Origin: Flammeovirga kamogawensis
Lineage (GTDB): Bacteria; Bacteroidota; Bacteroidia; Cytophagales; Flammeovirgaceae
NCBI RefSeq assembly: GCF_018736065.1
Contig: NZ_CP076129.1
Location: 186,001-250,000 of the forward strand
DNA length: 64,000 nt
Direction: 5' to 3'
Part shown: positions 25,032 through 34,000 of the stretch, one piece after another
Position numbering within the stretch: the first letter of the stretch is position 1
Layout of the letters: each line of letters begins with the position of its first letter
The notes under the pieces: model-generated
Database searches by the model: none
Told to the model about the DNA's origin: nothing
The model's input: only the letters and a program-made list of their open reading frames with translations
Made by a program: the position numbers and the translations under genes

Positions 25032-25073
25032 AGCCGACACGTCCTAGCTCGCAGTTTGGCAATTTCGTAGTAA
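25032..25073 (+). repeat. attC35 right part
   Basis: It resumes with AGCCGACACGTCC (the duplicated target), then GCAGTTTGGC and the R' box GTAGTAA at 25067-25073, which has a T to A change from GTTGTAA. The end of cassette 35 still reads GTTTTACAAC, showing the original sequence. Confidence 0.75.
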
Positions 25074-25101
25074 AACATAAAACTAAACCGTAATACAAAC
25101 T

Positions 25102-26064
25102 TTGAAGAAACTATTATATTCCATATTACTTTTATCATTTATTTCTCTGAATACATTTTCAAAAAATTCAAAAGATCCCAACGTATCTAAGGTCTACGTA
25201 AATGATATTCAAAACTTTTATTTAGCATTTGACGAAGCATTAAAAGATACACTAAATGCAAAACACATTTTTAAAGAATTATATTTCAATAAAGGTTCAA
25301 AGGGACTAAAAGATTTTTATAAAACAAAAATTAAGAGTGTAGATAAGTTTTCTAAGTTCGTACTTAAACACAAAGAATTTTATTTATCTATAAGATCAGA
25401 TCTAACAAACCTTGATGATTTGAAAAAAGAAATAAAAACCTATTTTTTAGAATTCAAATCTTTATATCCTAATGCTACTTTTCCAGATATTTATTTTGTT
25501 ATTGGAAGGTTTAGCTCTAACGGAACAATATCTAAAAATGGAATAATAATAGGCACTGAGATTCTTTGCAAGACACCAAATTCAAATACAAAAAATTGGA
25601 ATAAAGACATTTTGAGAATAAGTATGTTAAGAAAGCATATTCCTGTTACAGTAATTCATGAATTAATTCATTTTAATCAGAAACACATGAAAAAGGGGAA
25701 TACAATTTTAGTAAATAGTATGCGTGAGGGATCTGCTGAATTTATTGCCGAATTAATTTGTGGAGAAACGGATGAAGATTACTCATCTTTTATAGGCAAG
25801 GAAGTAGAAGTTTGGAATGATTTCAAAAATCAAAAAGATGAGAAAAGTACTTGGATTTCTTGGAATTCATGGGTAAGAAAAAGTGAATCCAGACCGCGAA
25901 ATGCCGGTTATTGGTCTGGTTACTTACTGTGCAAATCATATTATGAACAGAATGAATTTGAAAAGCAAAAAGTCATTGATGATATTTTAAATATAAAAAA
26001 TTATGATGACTTCTATTTTAGAAGTAAAATAGAAGAGTACATTAAAGTCAACTACTCTAATTAA
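25102..26064 (+). CDS. Cassette 35: secreted HExxH metallopeptidase-like protein (DUF2268-like)
   Basis: This encodes 320 residues from TTG 25102. The start is inferred because MKKLLYSILLLSFISLNTFS is a good signal peptide and no ATG is available. The zinc motif is VTVIHELIHFNQ near residue 195, and the third ligand is probably in MREGSAEFIAELICGE about 25 residues later. This is the gluzincin layout of DUF2268-type predicted Zn proteases. Bacteroidota homologues are often lipoproteins related to GldB; no lipobox cysteine is seen here. It lies just beyond the IS. Confidence 0.7.
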   Translation: MKKLLYSILLLSFISLNTFSKNSKDPNVSKVYVNDIQNFYLAFDEALKDTLNAKHIFKELYFNKGSKGLKDFYKTKIKSVDKFSKFVLKHKEFYLSIRSDLTNLDDLKKEIKTYFLEFKSLYPNATFPDIYFVIGRFSSNGTISKNGIIIGTEILCKTPNSNTKNWNKDILRISMLRKHIPVTVIHELIHFNQKHMKKGNTILVNSMREGSAEFIAELICGETDEDYSSFIGKEVEVWNDFKNQKDEKSTWISWNSWVRKSESRPRNAGYWSGYLLCKSYYEQNEFEKQKVIDDILNIKNYDDFYFRSKIEEYIKVNYSN

Positions 26065-26072
26065 TTTACGTT

Positions 26073-26143
26073 TTACAACATTAGCTAAAACAGCAAGTCT
26101 CGGCCGATACGTCCTCTCTCGCTGTTTAGTCAACCCGTTATGG
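26073..26143 (+). repeat. attC36 (class B)
   Basis: R'' TTACAAC 26073-26079, R' GTTATGG 26137-26143. The right arm ends CAACCCG, as in class A, so this is a chimeric body. Confidence 0.88.
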
Positions 26144-26152
26144 AGAATTAGT

Positions 26153-26971
26153 ATGAAGACTAAAATTCAAATCTTTATTGCCTTTACAATCTTCTGTAGT
26201 TGTGAAATAAATAACAGAAATAAATCGGATGAATTTACAGCTAGCTACATAATAGAAAGCTATTACCATCCCGATAAATACATCTCAACTAAATATTACG
26301 ATTCATGTAATAATTTACTCAAAGTAGTCACGAGAGACGGTATGTGTTTTCAATACATATACAATAAGACGAATCAACTAACTGAAATTGTAAGCGGTAG
26401 AAACTGCTCTAACGGAAGAAGATCAATATTCATATATGATTCAGCAGGTAATCACTTGGGTAACTATGAAGCAATGGATTCAGTCATCAATTTAGACACA
26501 ATAGCTTTTGAACAGACTAAATTCTATAACCAATTGAATCAACTGATTCAAGAAAAAGTATCAGAACGAAAAGCGATGGAAGGAGATGTAGTACAAACGT
26601 GGAATTTTTATAAGTATGACAGCACATTAAAAACATCCTTGGTAGTTAAACAGAACGAGATTACAGCTTGGCACGGTATCTACAAATATGATTCAACTGG
26701 CAATATTATCGAATTAAGAAAGACACGGAACAAGCAAAAAGAAATTGAGACATACACTTATAACAAATTGGGTCAGCTCATTGAGAAGGAAGTAAAGAAC
26801 AATGAAAAGTTGGAAACTCCTATGGGCGTTTTTGATATTCCAGTTAGACGAACAACTTATAAATATGACTCAGCAAATTTCATGTACGAAGAAGTGATCT
26901 ATGATGATGGAAAATTCATATTGAGCAAAATATTTAAGAAATTGCCTTTTACAGTTAAAAAATCTCCATAA
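26153..26971 (+). CDS. Cassette 36: lipoprotein with RHS/YD-like repeats
   Basis: This encodes 272 residues. The lipoprotein signal ends at FTIFCSC. The rest carries imperfect repeats of the YD type: IYNKTNQLTEIVSG, FIYDSAGNHLGNY, KYDSTGNIIELRK, YTYNKLGQLIEKEV and YKYDSANFMYEEV. Such repeats build beta-solenoid or barrel surfaces in RHS proteins; here they are few, with no toxin tip. The TAA stop is within the R'' box of the attC. Cassette spans 26138-27028. Confidence 0.75.
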   Translation: MKTKIQIFIAFTIFCSCEINNRNKSDEFTASYIIESYYHPDKYISTKYYDSCNNLLKVVTRDGMCFQYIYNKTNQLTEIVSGRNCSNGRRSIFIYDSAGNHLGNYEAMDSVINLDTIAFEQTKFYNQLNQLIQEKVSERKAMEGDVVQTWNFYKYDSTLKTSLVVKQNEITAWHGIYKYDSTGNIIELRKTRNKQKEIETYTYNKLGQLIEKEVKNNEKLETPMGVFDIPVRRTTYKYDSANFMYEEVIYDDGKFILSKIFKKLPFTVKKSP

Positions 26972-27034
26972 CATCAACTAAACTCCAATCACTGTTGACG
27001 CAACCGCTCACGTAGTTTAGTCATCACATTAGCT
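26966..27034 (+). repeat. attC37 (class D, mutated R')
   Basis: R'' CCATAAC 26966-26972 complements GTTATGG at 26137. R' is ATTAGCT at 27028-27034, with the invariant G changed to A, so this site is probably a poor recombination substrate. Confidence 0.8.
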
Positions 27035-27069
27035 TGAATTATACTAATCATACATCAATAATCTACCAT

Positions 27070-27381
27070 ATGCATTATATAGCTTTTAGATTTTATACTT
27101 TCATTCTTAAATATCAAAAGTTTAAACAACCTGAATCAACTAATAGATTTAAAATTGCTACTATACCATTATCATTTACTATTATTATCAATTTGATAAC
27201 TGTTAAATTTTTACTTATTAAGTTTAATTTTAAGATTCCTATAATAACAAATGAACTAATACTAATTTCTATAATGTTAGCAATAATTATTATTGTTCAT
27301 TTTACTATTTCAAAAAGAAAAAACTTTCTTAGTAAGTATAGAAAAAATATGATTGGTGATTTTTTGTCTTGTTATATTTAA
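27070..27381 (+). CDS. Cassette 37: small two-helix membrane protein, possibly truncated
   Basis: This encodes 103 residues from ATG 27070; TTG 27034 is also in frame. The start HYIAFRFYTFILKYQKFKQPE is followed by two membrane helices (IPLSFTIIINLITVKFLLI and LILISIMLAIIIIVHFTI). After the stop at 27381, another frame stays open to the TAG at about 27531 (PLLNNFIPSKTIKVEINNG), without a clear start. The original gene may have been longer and frameshifted. Last cassette before the array breaks off. Confidence 0.5.
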   Translation: MHYIAFRFYTFILKYQKFKQPESTNRFKIATIPLSFTIIINLITVKFLLIKFNFKIPIITNELILISIMLAIIIIVHFTISKRKNFLSKYRKNMIGDFLSCYI

Positions 27382-27552
27382 ATGTAGTATTTATAAGTTA
27401 TCCATTATTGAATAATTTCATACCATCAAAAACAATAAAAGTTGAAATTAACAATGGAAAACTGATAAAGACAATTATGCTAAATGATGAAATTGTAGAA
27501 ACAGATACAAGTGAGATAAAAACCTTAAAATAGGATAAGTAAAATAAAAACA

Positions 27553-27593
27553 AGCTGACATTAACTAATCTCCATCCACTGTTCGAAAGACCC
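27553..27593 (+). repeat. attC38, truncated by IS remnant
   Basis: AGCTGAC at 27553-27559 is a mutated R'' matching the cassette 37 start (ATTAGCT). The left arm ACTAATCTCC resembles attC19. The site stops at 27593 where the IS terminal repeat begins; the R' half is gone. Confidence 0.75.
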
Positions 27594-27783
27594 AATGCTC
27601 TAAACTTAAAATGAAAAGCTATCAATTCACGAATACCTAAACAAACTGCATAAAACAATTAAATCAAAAAATATTGTTGAACAGTTTAAAGTTAACACTG
27701 AAGATTTTACAAGAAATAGTGCTCTCGAATTTGTCATTATTATTATACTTTTTCTAGAAAGAATTAGCAAGACGATGAGTTGA
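27594..27783 (+). mobile_element. Decayed IS4-type element, 5' fragment with transposase remnant
   Basis: It starts AATGCTCTAAACTTAA, matching the inverted repeat of the IS at 23653. Then 27613-27783 encodes, with one early frame break, KLSIHEYLNKL, EQFKVNTEDFTRNSALEFV and ERISKTM before a TGA. This aligns with the first 55 residues of the intact transposase (TISQFINYLNTL, NNFKVEAKDFTRNRVISFV). It is diverged, so it is an older insertion, with transposase on the plus strand, opposite to the intact copy. The other end of the element is missing. Confidence 0.85.
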
Positions 27784-27841
27784 TTCTTATGAAAAATAGA
27801 AGTTGAAGATTATTAACTTAGTAGTATTAAATAAAATCTAA

Positions 27842-28378
27842 ATGAAAACAAGCGTAAGAGAATTAATTTCAAGTGATATTTCGTTAATCGCAGATTACTG
27901 GCTTAAATCTGATCATACGTATTTAACTTCTTTAGGAGTTGACATATCTAAGTTACCTAGACGTAAAGATTTAGTTGACATGATAGAAAATCAGTTAGTT
28001 CTATCTTATAAAGAAAAGAAAAATTATGCTTTAATATGGGAAATTGACGGGGAGGCAATTGGACATTCTAATATAAATTCAATTAAATATGGGCATTCAG
28101 CAAATATGCATTTACATATCTGGAAAACTGATTTAAGAAGAAAAGGAGCAGGGGTAGAATTAGTAGAAAAAAGCCTTCCTTTTTATTTCAACAATTTTGA
28201 TTTAGACGTTTTAAATTGTTCTCCTTCTGCTGAAAATGATGCACCAAATAAGACATTAGAAAAGATTGGTTTTACTTTTATAAAAAAACATATCACTATA
28301 CCGGGATCACTTAATTTTAAACAAGAGGTTAACCATTGGGAAATAAGAAAAAATGATTTTTTAAAATTAACAATTTAG
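27842..28378 (+). CDS. GNAT-family N-acetyltransferase
   Basis: This encodes 178 residues. SVRELISSDISLIADYWL is the usual GNAT opening, and LHIWKTDLRRKGAGVELVEKSLPFYF carries the acetyl-CoA loop (R-R-K-G-A-G). VLNCSPSAENDAPNKTLEKIGF is the conserved last strand and helix. Substrate unknown. No attC follows, so I place it outside the array as the first chromosomal gene. An unrelated GNAT is in cassette 31. Confidence 0.88.
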   Translation: MKTSVRELISSDISLIADYWLKSDHTYLTSLGVDISKLPRRKDLVDMIENQLVLSYKEKKNYALIWEIDGEAIGHSNINSIKYGHSANMHLHIWKTDLRRKGAGVELVEKSLPFYFNNFDLDVLNCSPSAENDAPNKTLEKIGFTFIKKHITIPGSLNFKQEVNHWEIRKNDFLKLTI

Positions 28379-28425
28379 TGTTAATAAACGTATATTATGG
28401 TAAGACGTAATTAAATTGAGAAATC

Positions 28426-28935
28426 ATGAATACAGGTATAAAGAATCAACCAAAAGCACACATTACACTTGATCTATATGATAGAATTATTGAAATAATA
28501 GGTTTACTATCTCTTATAGTTTTGTTTGCCCTGCCCGTTTATTATTATAGTGTATTACCCGACGAAATACCGAGACATTTTAATGGTTTAGGAGAAGTAA
28601 ATGCGTATTCAAGTAAAAAAGTAATTTGGATTTTACCTTTTTTAGGTACTCTTTTATATGTAGGGTTATTCTTTATGAATAAGGTACCTCATATATTTAA
28701 TTACCCTATTAAAGTAACGCAAGAAAACTACAAGAATTTATATAAATACGCGACAAAACAAATTAGAGTATTGAATACAGAAGTTATACTCATCTTTTTA
28801 TATATAACTTATACTATAATACAGATAGGATTAGGTATAAAAATTGGAATGTCACTATATTTTTTACCAATAGTATTGGTGTTAATTATTGCAACGTCAG
28901 TTTATTATTACTTTAAAATGACAAAAATTAAATAA
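28426..28935 (+). CDS. DUF1648-domain membrane protein
   Basis: This encodes 169 residues. The N-terminal helix (IIEIIGLLSLIVLFALPVYYYSVLP) and the motif DEIPRHFNGLGEVNAYSSK are characteristic of DUF1648, the module also found at the N terminus of SdpI-like immunity membrane proteins. Three more helices follow near residues 65-82, 112-135 and 142-160. Role unknown. It starts 47 bp after the GNAT gene and may share its transcript. Confidence 0.8.
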   Translation: MNTGIKNQPKAHITLDLYDRIIEIIGLLSLIVLFALPVYYYSVLPDEIPRHFNGLGEVNAYSSKKVIWILPFLGTLLYVGLFFMNKVPHIFNYPIKVTQENYKNLYKYATKQIRVLNTEVILIFLYITYTIIQIGLGIKIGMSLYFLPIVLVLIIATSVYYYFKMTKIK

Positions 28936-28945
28936 GAAATTATAA

Positions 28946-28983
28946 ACAGAAAAGGTGAAACTTTTAAGCTTCACCTTTTCTGT
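28946..28983. terminator. Bidirectional intrinsic terminator
   Basis: 14-bp stem (ACAGAAAAGGTGAA/TTCACCTTTTCTGT) with A- and T-rich flanks between the convergent DUF1648 gene and proB. Confidence 0.8.
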
Positions 28984-28984
28984 T

Positions 28985-29749
28985 TTAGGGTTTAAATTTT
29001 GTAAACCTTATACTGCCTTCTAAACTTCTTTGAATAAAATTTGTCCGCCCTCCATTAACAAGGTAAACTTCAATATTTTCATCAAAACATATCTTTGCAG
29101 CACTAATTTTAGATGTCATGCCACCGGTTCCTAATCCGTTTTCACGTTCTTCAATATATTGTTTAATATCTTCAAGATTGTTTACTTCTGGAATTAATTC
29201 TGCATCATCATGTATGTTAGGATTCTTTGTAAATAATCCTTCAATATCAGAAGCAATAATTAGCTTATCAGCTTTTAATAACGATGCAACTAGAGCAGAT
29301 AATTTATCATTATCACCTAAAATAAGCTCTTCAACGGCAACTGTATCATTTTCATTAAAAATAGGAATAAAACCGTGTGTTAATAACTCATTAACAGTAT
29401 TTAAAGTATTTTCTTTCGATTCTTTATTATCAAAATCTTTATACGTCATTAAACACTGAGCAACTTTAAGATCAAAATCTCCAAAAACTTCTGCATAAAT
29501 TTGTAAAAGTTTAGGCTGCCCAATTGCTGATAATGCTTGTTTGGAATGCACCATATTGTGCTTCATCCCATTTACATTGATAAACTGTTTTGCAGTTGCA
29601 ACAGCACCAGAAGAAACTAAGATGATATCATATGTATCTCTTAAGTTTAAAATCTGTCTACCTATGTTTTCAATTTTACCTCTTGATATCATACTGGTAC
29701 CAGCAGTAAGTGTTGAGGTGCCAATTTTAACTACAATTCTTGGTTTCAT
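28985..29749 (-). CDS. proB: Glutamate 5-kinase
   Basis: ProB phosphorylates L-glutamate with ATP, the first step of proline synthesis. The protein is 254 residues from ATG 29749. An upstream in-frame start would run into proA and is rejected. The amino-acid kinase core is clear: RIVVKIGTSTL, LVSSGAVATAKQ, FNENDTVAVEELILGDNDKLSALVA, and GTGGMTSKISAAKICFDENIEVYLVNG. It lacks the C-terminal PUA domain of the E. coli enzyme, as in many short ProB proteins. It starts 2 bp after the proA stop, so the two are one operon in the order proA-proB. Confidence 0.95.
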   Translation of the reverse strand: MKPRIVVKIGTSTLTAGTSMISRGKIENIGRQILNLRDTYDIILVSSGAVATAKQFINVNGMKHNMVHSKQALSAIGQPKLLQIYAEVFGDFDLKVAQCLMTYKDFDNKESKENTLNTVNELLTHGFIPIFNENDTVAVEELILGDNDKLSALVASLLKADKLIIASDIEGLFTKNPNIHDDAELIPEVNNLEDIKQYIEERENGLGTGGMTSKISAAKICFDENIEVYLVNGGRTNFIQRSLEGSIRFTKFKP

Positions 29750-29751
29750 GA

Positions 29752-30945
29752 TTAATTTCTTGTTTGTCCATCTCCAGAGATAAACCATTTGTTCGATACC
29801 AATTGTGCCAAACCAACAGGACCTCTAAAGTGAAGTTTTTGCGTACTAATAGCAATCTCGGCTCCAAAGCCAAACTGACCGCCATCTGTAAATCTAGAAG
29901 AAGCGTTATGGTAAACTGCAGCACAATCTACTTGGTATTGGAACTTTGTAGCAGTGTCTTTATTTGTTGTTACAATAACAGCAGAGTGTCCACCAGCATA
30001 TTTATTAATCGTTGCAATAGCTTCGTCTAAAGAATCAACTTCAGCAAATAATATTTTCTCAGATAAAAATTCTTGTGGCATTAAATCTTCTACATTACAA
30101 GCTTTTATTTTTTTATCTAATGCAATAACATTTTTATCACCGTGTATATCAAGGCCGATTGCTTCTGCTCTTGTTACAAGGTTACTTAGCTTAGATGCTA
30201 ACTCAGGAATATTTTTATTGAACAATACTTTATCAATTGCATTACACACACTCAAACGGCTTTTACCATTTAGAATAATGTCAATCGCCATTTCAAAATC
30301 AGTATTTTCATCTACATAAACAAAGTTATTTCCACGTCCACTAATCATTAATGGAACAGAAGTAGTTTGTTTTATATAATTGATTAAACCTTCACCACCT
30401 CTAGGAATAATAAGGTCTAAATTATGAGTGTTTTCTGCTAAAAGTTTTTGAGTAGTGGCTCTATCAATATCAAGATACTCTACATAATCTGTAGCTACTC
30501 CATTTTGTGCTAAAGCTTTTTGCCATAACGCTACCAATACTAAATTAGATTGGCGAGCCTCTTTACCACCTTTAAGAAGAATTTTATTTCCAGATTTGAA
30601 TGCACTAACAGCAGCTTCGATTGTTACGTCGGGTCTAGATTCATAGATAATTAAAATCTTACCAAAAGGCACAACACGGTTTTCTACTTTCATTCCGTTA
30701 GGATGATCGTAAGCACTTAAAACCTGTCCTTCAGGATCTTCTAAACCGATCACTTCATTTACAGAAGCCACCATACCTTTTACTTTTTTCTCGTCTACTT
30801 TCAAACGATCAACTAGAGTGGGGTCTAGGTCACCTGCTTTTTCTAGGTCTTTTTGATTTGCCGCAATAATTTCTGCAGATTCATCTGCAATAAGTAATGC
30901 TAAATCTTTAAGAACATCGTTCTTCTTTTTTGTTGAAAGCATCAT
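29752..30945 (-). CDS. proA: Gamma-glutamyl phosphate reductase
   Basis: ProA reduces gamma-glutamyl phosphate with NADPH to glutamate semialdehyde, the second proline-synthesis step. The protein is 397 residues. Family motifs are VPFGKILIIYESRPDVT near residue 93, GNKILLKGGKEA near 119, IPRGGEGLI near 180, the catalytic Cys234 in SRLSVCNAIDKV, and a C-terminal NASSRFTDGGQFGFGAEIAIST. The second Met is an equally possible start. The A-rich region upstream (30946-31093) is the likely promoter area. Confidence 0.96.
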   Translation of the reverse strand: MMLSTKKKNDVLKDLALLIADESAEIIAANQKDLEKAGDLDPTLVDRLKVDEKKVKGMVASVNEVIGLEDPEGQVLSAYDHPNGMKVENRVVPFGKILIIYESRPDVTIEAAVSAFKSGNKILLKGGKEARQSNLVLVALWQKALAQNGVATDYVEYLDIDRATTQKLLAENTHNLDLIIPRGGEGLINYIKQTTSVPLMISGRGNNFVYVDENTDFEMAIDIILNGKSRLSVCNAIDKVLFNKNIPELASKLSNLVTRAEAIGLDIHGDKNVIALDKKIKACNVEDLMPQEFLSEKILFAEVDSLDEAIATINKYAGGHSAVIVTTNKDTATKFQYQVDCAAVYHNASSRFTDGGQFGFGAEIAISTQKLHFRGPVGLAQLVSNKWFISGDGQTRN

Positions 30946-31093
30946 ATATATATAAAGTTATAGACTGTTAGTAATTAACCGGCAATATACAATGCTATTC
31001 ATTAATATGATTATTTAATGATGTGTTTTTTGTAAAATAGAATCCTATTTATTGAAAATATCGCTAACTATCTGATGTTATATTACTTATTTA

Positions 31094-34000
31094 TCAATTA
31101 ATTACAGTAATATGATTTGCTTGTCTATGATGTTTACCATCTAATTCACTTATATATTCAACTATCACAGAGTAAACACCACCAGGTACAATTTTTCCTT
31201 TATGCATTCCATTCCAACCATTTCCTTCTTTTCTGGCATCATCAGAATTTGTGTAAACTCTATTAAATATAATCTCGCCCCAACGGTTATAAATATTCAA
31301 TTTAATATCAAGGGCATATTTTGAACGGATTAAAAATTCTTCATTTAAACCATCTCCATTTGGAGTCATAGCTGTTGGCGTAAATACTCTTGGCGGACAG
31401 ATATCATCAACAAATACACTAGTTGTAATTTCACAATCAGTAGGGTTTGTTGTATCAATTATTGTAACTGTATACTCTCCCTCTTCTTCTCTAATTACAC
31501 TTGCAGTAGTTTCTCCAGTATCTTCCCAATAATAGACAAAGTTGTTTCCTTCAGGAGCTGCTAAAGTAATTTCAAACTCTGTTTCAAAACAGATAACTGT
31601 ATCTGTAACAGCAAATCCATTTGGTATAGGTCTGTGTATTACTTCGTACTCTTGTTCAAAAGTACATATTTTTCCACTTTCATGTTCAACTGTATTAATC
31701 ACAGAATAAATTCCAGGGGTAGAGACAGTAATTGTAGAAGTATTTTCATTCGTTGACCAAATATAATTTTCTAAGATATTATCGTAATTACTTACTCTTG
31801 CATCTAATAAGACATCAGTACCTTCGCAGACTTCATAAACTAGTTGTTCCGTTTTTATTTGAGGGATTACAAATACGGTTACAGAGTCGTAAGAAATACA
31901 ACCTGTCTCGTTTATTACCTTCACAATATATGTTTCGTCTTCAATTGGGCTAACTGTAATTTCAGGAGTAGTTTCTTTAGTGTTCTCCCATAAATATGCA
32001 ATTCCACCTTCTATTTTAAGAGTTGTTTGTTCACCTTCACAGATATATAGATCTTCTGTTAAGATAGGAGTTGGTGTATCGTAGATTGTAATTTGACTTT
32101 CGAATTGTACTGGACATCCCTTTTCTGATGTTACTTCAAGTAAGACTCTATAAGTACCACTTGCTTTATATTGATAACTTGGAGATACTTCTTCATTTGT
32201 CCAATTTGGTGTGGTACCATTATAATCAAAATCCCATTTAATAGAGGAAATTTGATTTGCATTTGATTGTATTTCATTTCCTAAATAAGATGATAAATTA
32301 TCAAACACCGCAATATCAGTAATACAAATATTTTCAGTAGAAAAACGAACTTGTGGTAATTGATGAACTAAAACTGTATTGGTGAATACTTCAGAAGAAC
32401 ACCCTCCAACAGGAGTTACTGTTAATTCTACAGTATGATTTCCATCTGTTGGAAAAATATAATTTAAAGTTGAAGAAGTAGTAGTAGTATCACCAAAGCT
32501 GCCTAAATTCCAATAATACTCAACATCAAGACCATCATAATCAATAGCACTTGATGATGCATCTAATATTGATGTTTCATTAAGACAAACTTCATTAGCA
32601 ATAAAATTTGCCGTTGTTGTAGGTGCAATAACTTCTATTGTTGTAGTTGTTGCACATTGTGTAGGGTACGTATTATCGGTTATTGTTACTGTATAAAAGC
32701 CACCTTTGTTACGTTGAACCGATTGGGTAGTTTCCCCAGTATCTTCCCAATAATAACTAAAGTTACTGCCAACAGTGGCATCTAAACGAATTGGTCCAGA
32801 AGAAAAACAGAAAACAGTATCAGAAGAAACAAAACCAGCAGGGTTAGGTCGATGAATAACTTGATATTCTTGTTGGAAAGTACAAGTTTTACCACTTTCA
32901 TGTTCCACAGTATTAGTAACAGAATAAGTGCCTGGTTCAGCTACCGTAATTGTTGCCGAGCTTTCGTTTGTAGACCATTGATAATTTTCTGTTACATTAT
33001 CATACTCTCCAATTCTAGCGTCAAGTATTACTTCGGTTCCTTCACATACTTCATAAACTAGTTGTGTTGTTTTAATTTTTGGAATAACAAATACGGTTAC
33101 AGAATCATAGCTAATACAACCGTGTTCATTTATAACTTTAACAACATATGTTTCATCTGCAATCGGAGATACATTGATTGTAGAAGTAGTTTCTGAAGTG
33201 TTTTCCCATAAATAAGCAACACCTCCCATAATTTCTAAGTTAGTATTTTCACCTTCACAGATATATAAATCTTCAGATATAATAGGAGTGGGTAATTCAA
33301 AAATAGTAACTGATTTCTCTATTTGTTGTGAACACCCTTTATCTGTTATAATTTCTAATAAAACATTGTAAGTACCAGAGTCTGCATAAACATGTGTTGG
33401 TGATAATTCATTACTTGACCAATTTGGAGTGCTGCCATCGTAATCAAAATCCCAATTAATAGCTGTAATATTTGTGTTAGATGCAGTAATGGTTGAACCT
33501 AAATAAGTTGTTAGGTTATTAAAAACTACAGTTTCATTAAAACAGACATCTCCTGCTGAGAAATTGACTACAGGTAACTCATTAACAATAACATTTTGAT
33601 TAATTGTTGGAGATGGACATCCGTTTACAGGAACAACAGTTAATGCTACATCATGATTTCCATCTTCTGGGAAAGCATATTTTAGAGAAGGTGTTATTGT
33701 CACCGTATCTTTATGAGTACCTAATTCCCAATGGTATTCAACTTCTAAACCACCATAATCTACTGTACTAGCAGCAGCATCAAAAATTGTAGTATCACCA
33801 AAACAGACTTCATTAGAAGTAAAAGATGCAATAGATGAAGGAGCAATAACTTCAATACTAGAAGTAGTTGCACAATTAGTTGGGTATGTATTATCAGTTA
33901 CTGTTACTGTATAAATACCTGCACTTGTTCTTTGTACAGTAGAAGTTGTTTCCCCAGTGTCTTCCCATAAATAGCTAAAATTTGGATTGGTAGGTGCTGC

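Noticed and set aside
1-27593. CRISPR array
   Set aside because: Repeats are spaced by hundreds of bases with genes between, are imperfect palindromes of 68-71 bp, and have R''/R' pairs specific to each cassette; no cas genes.
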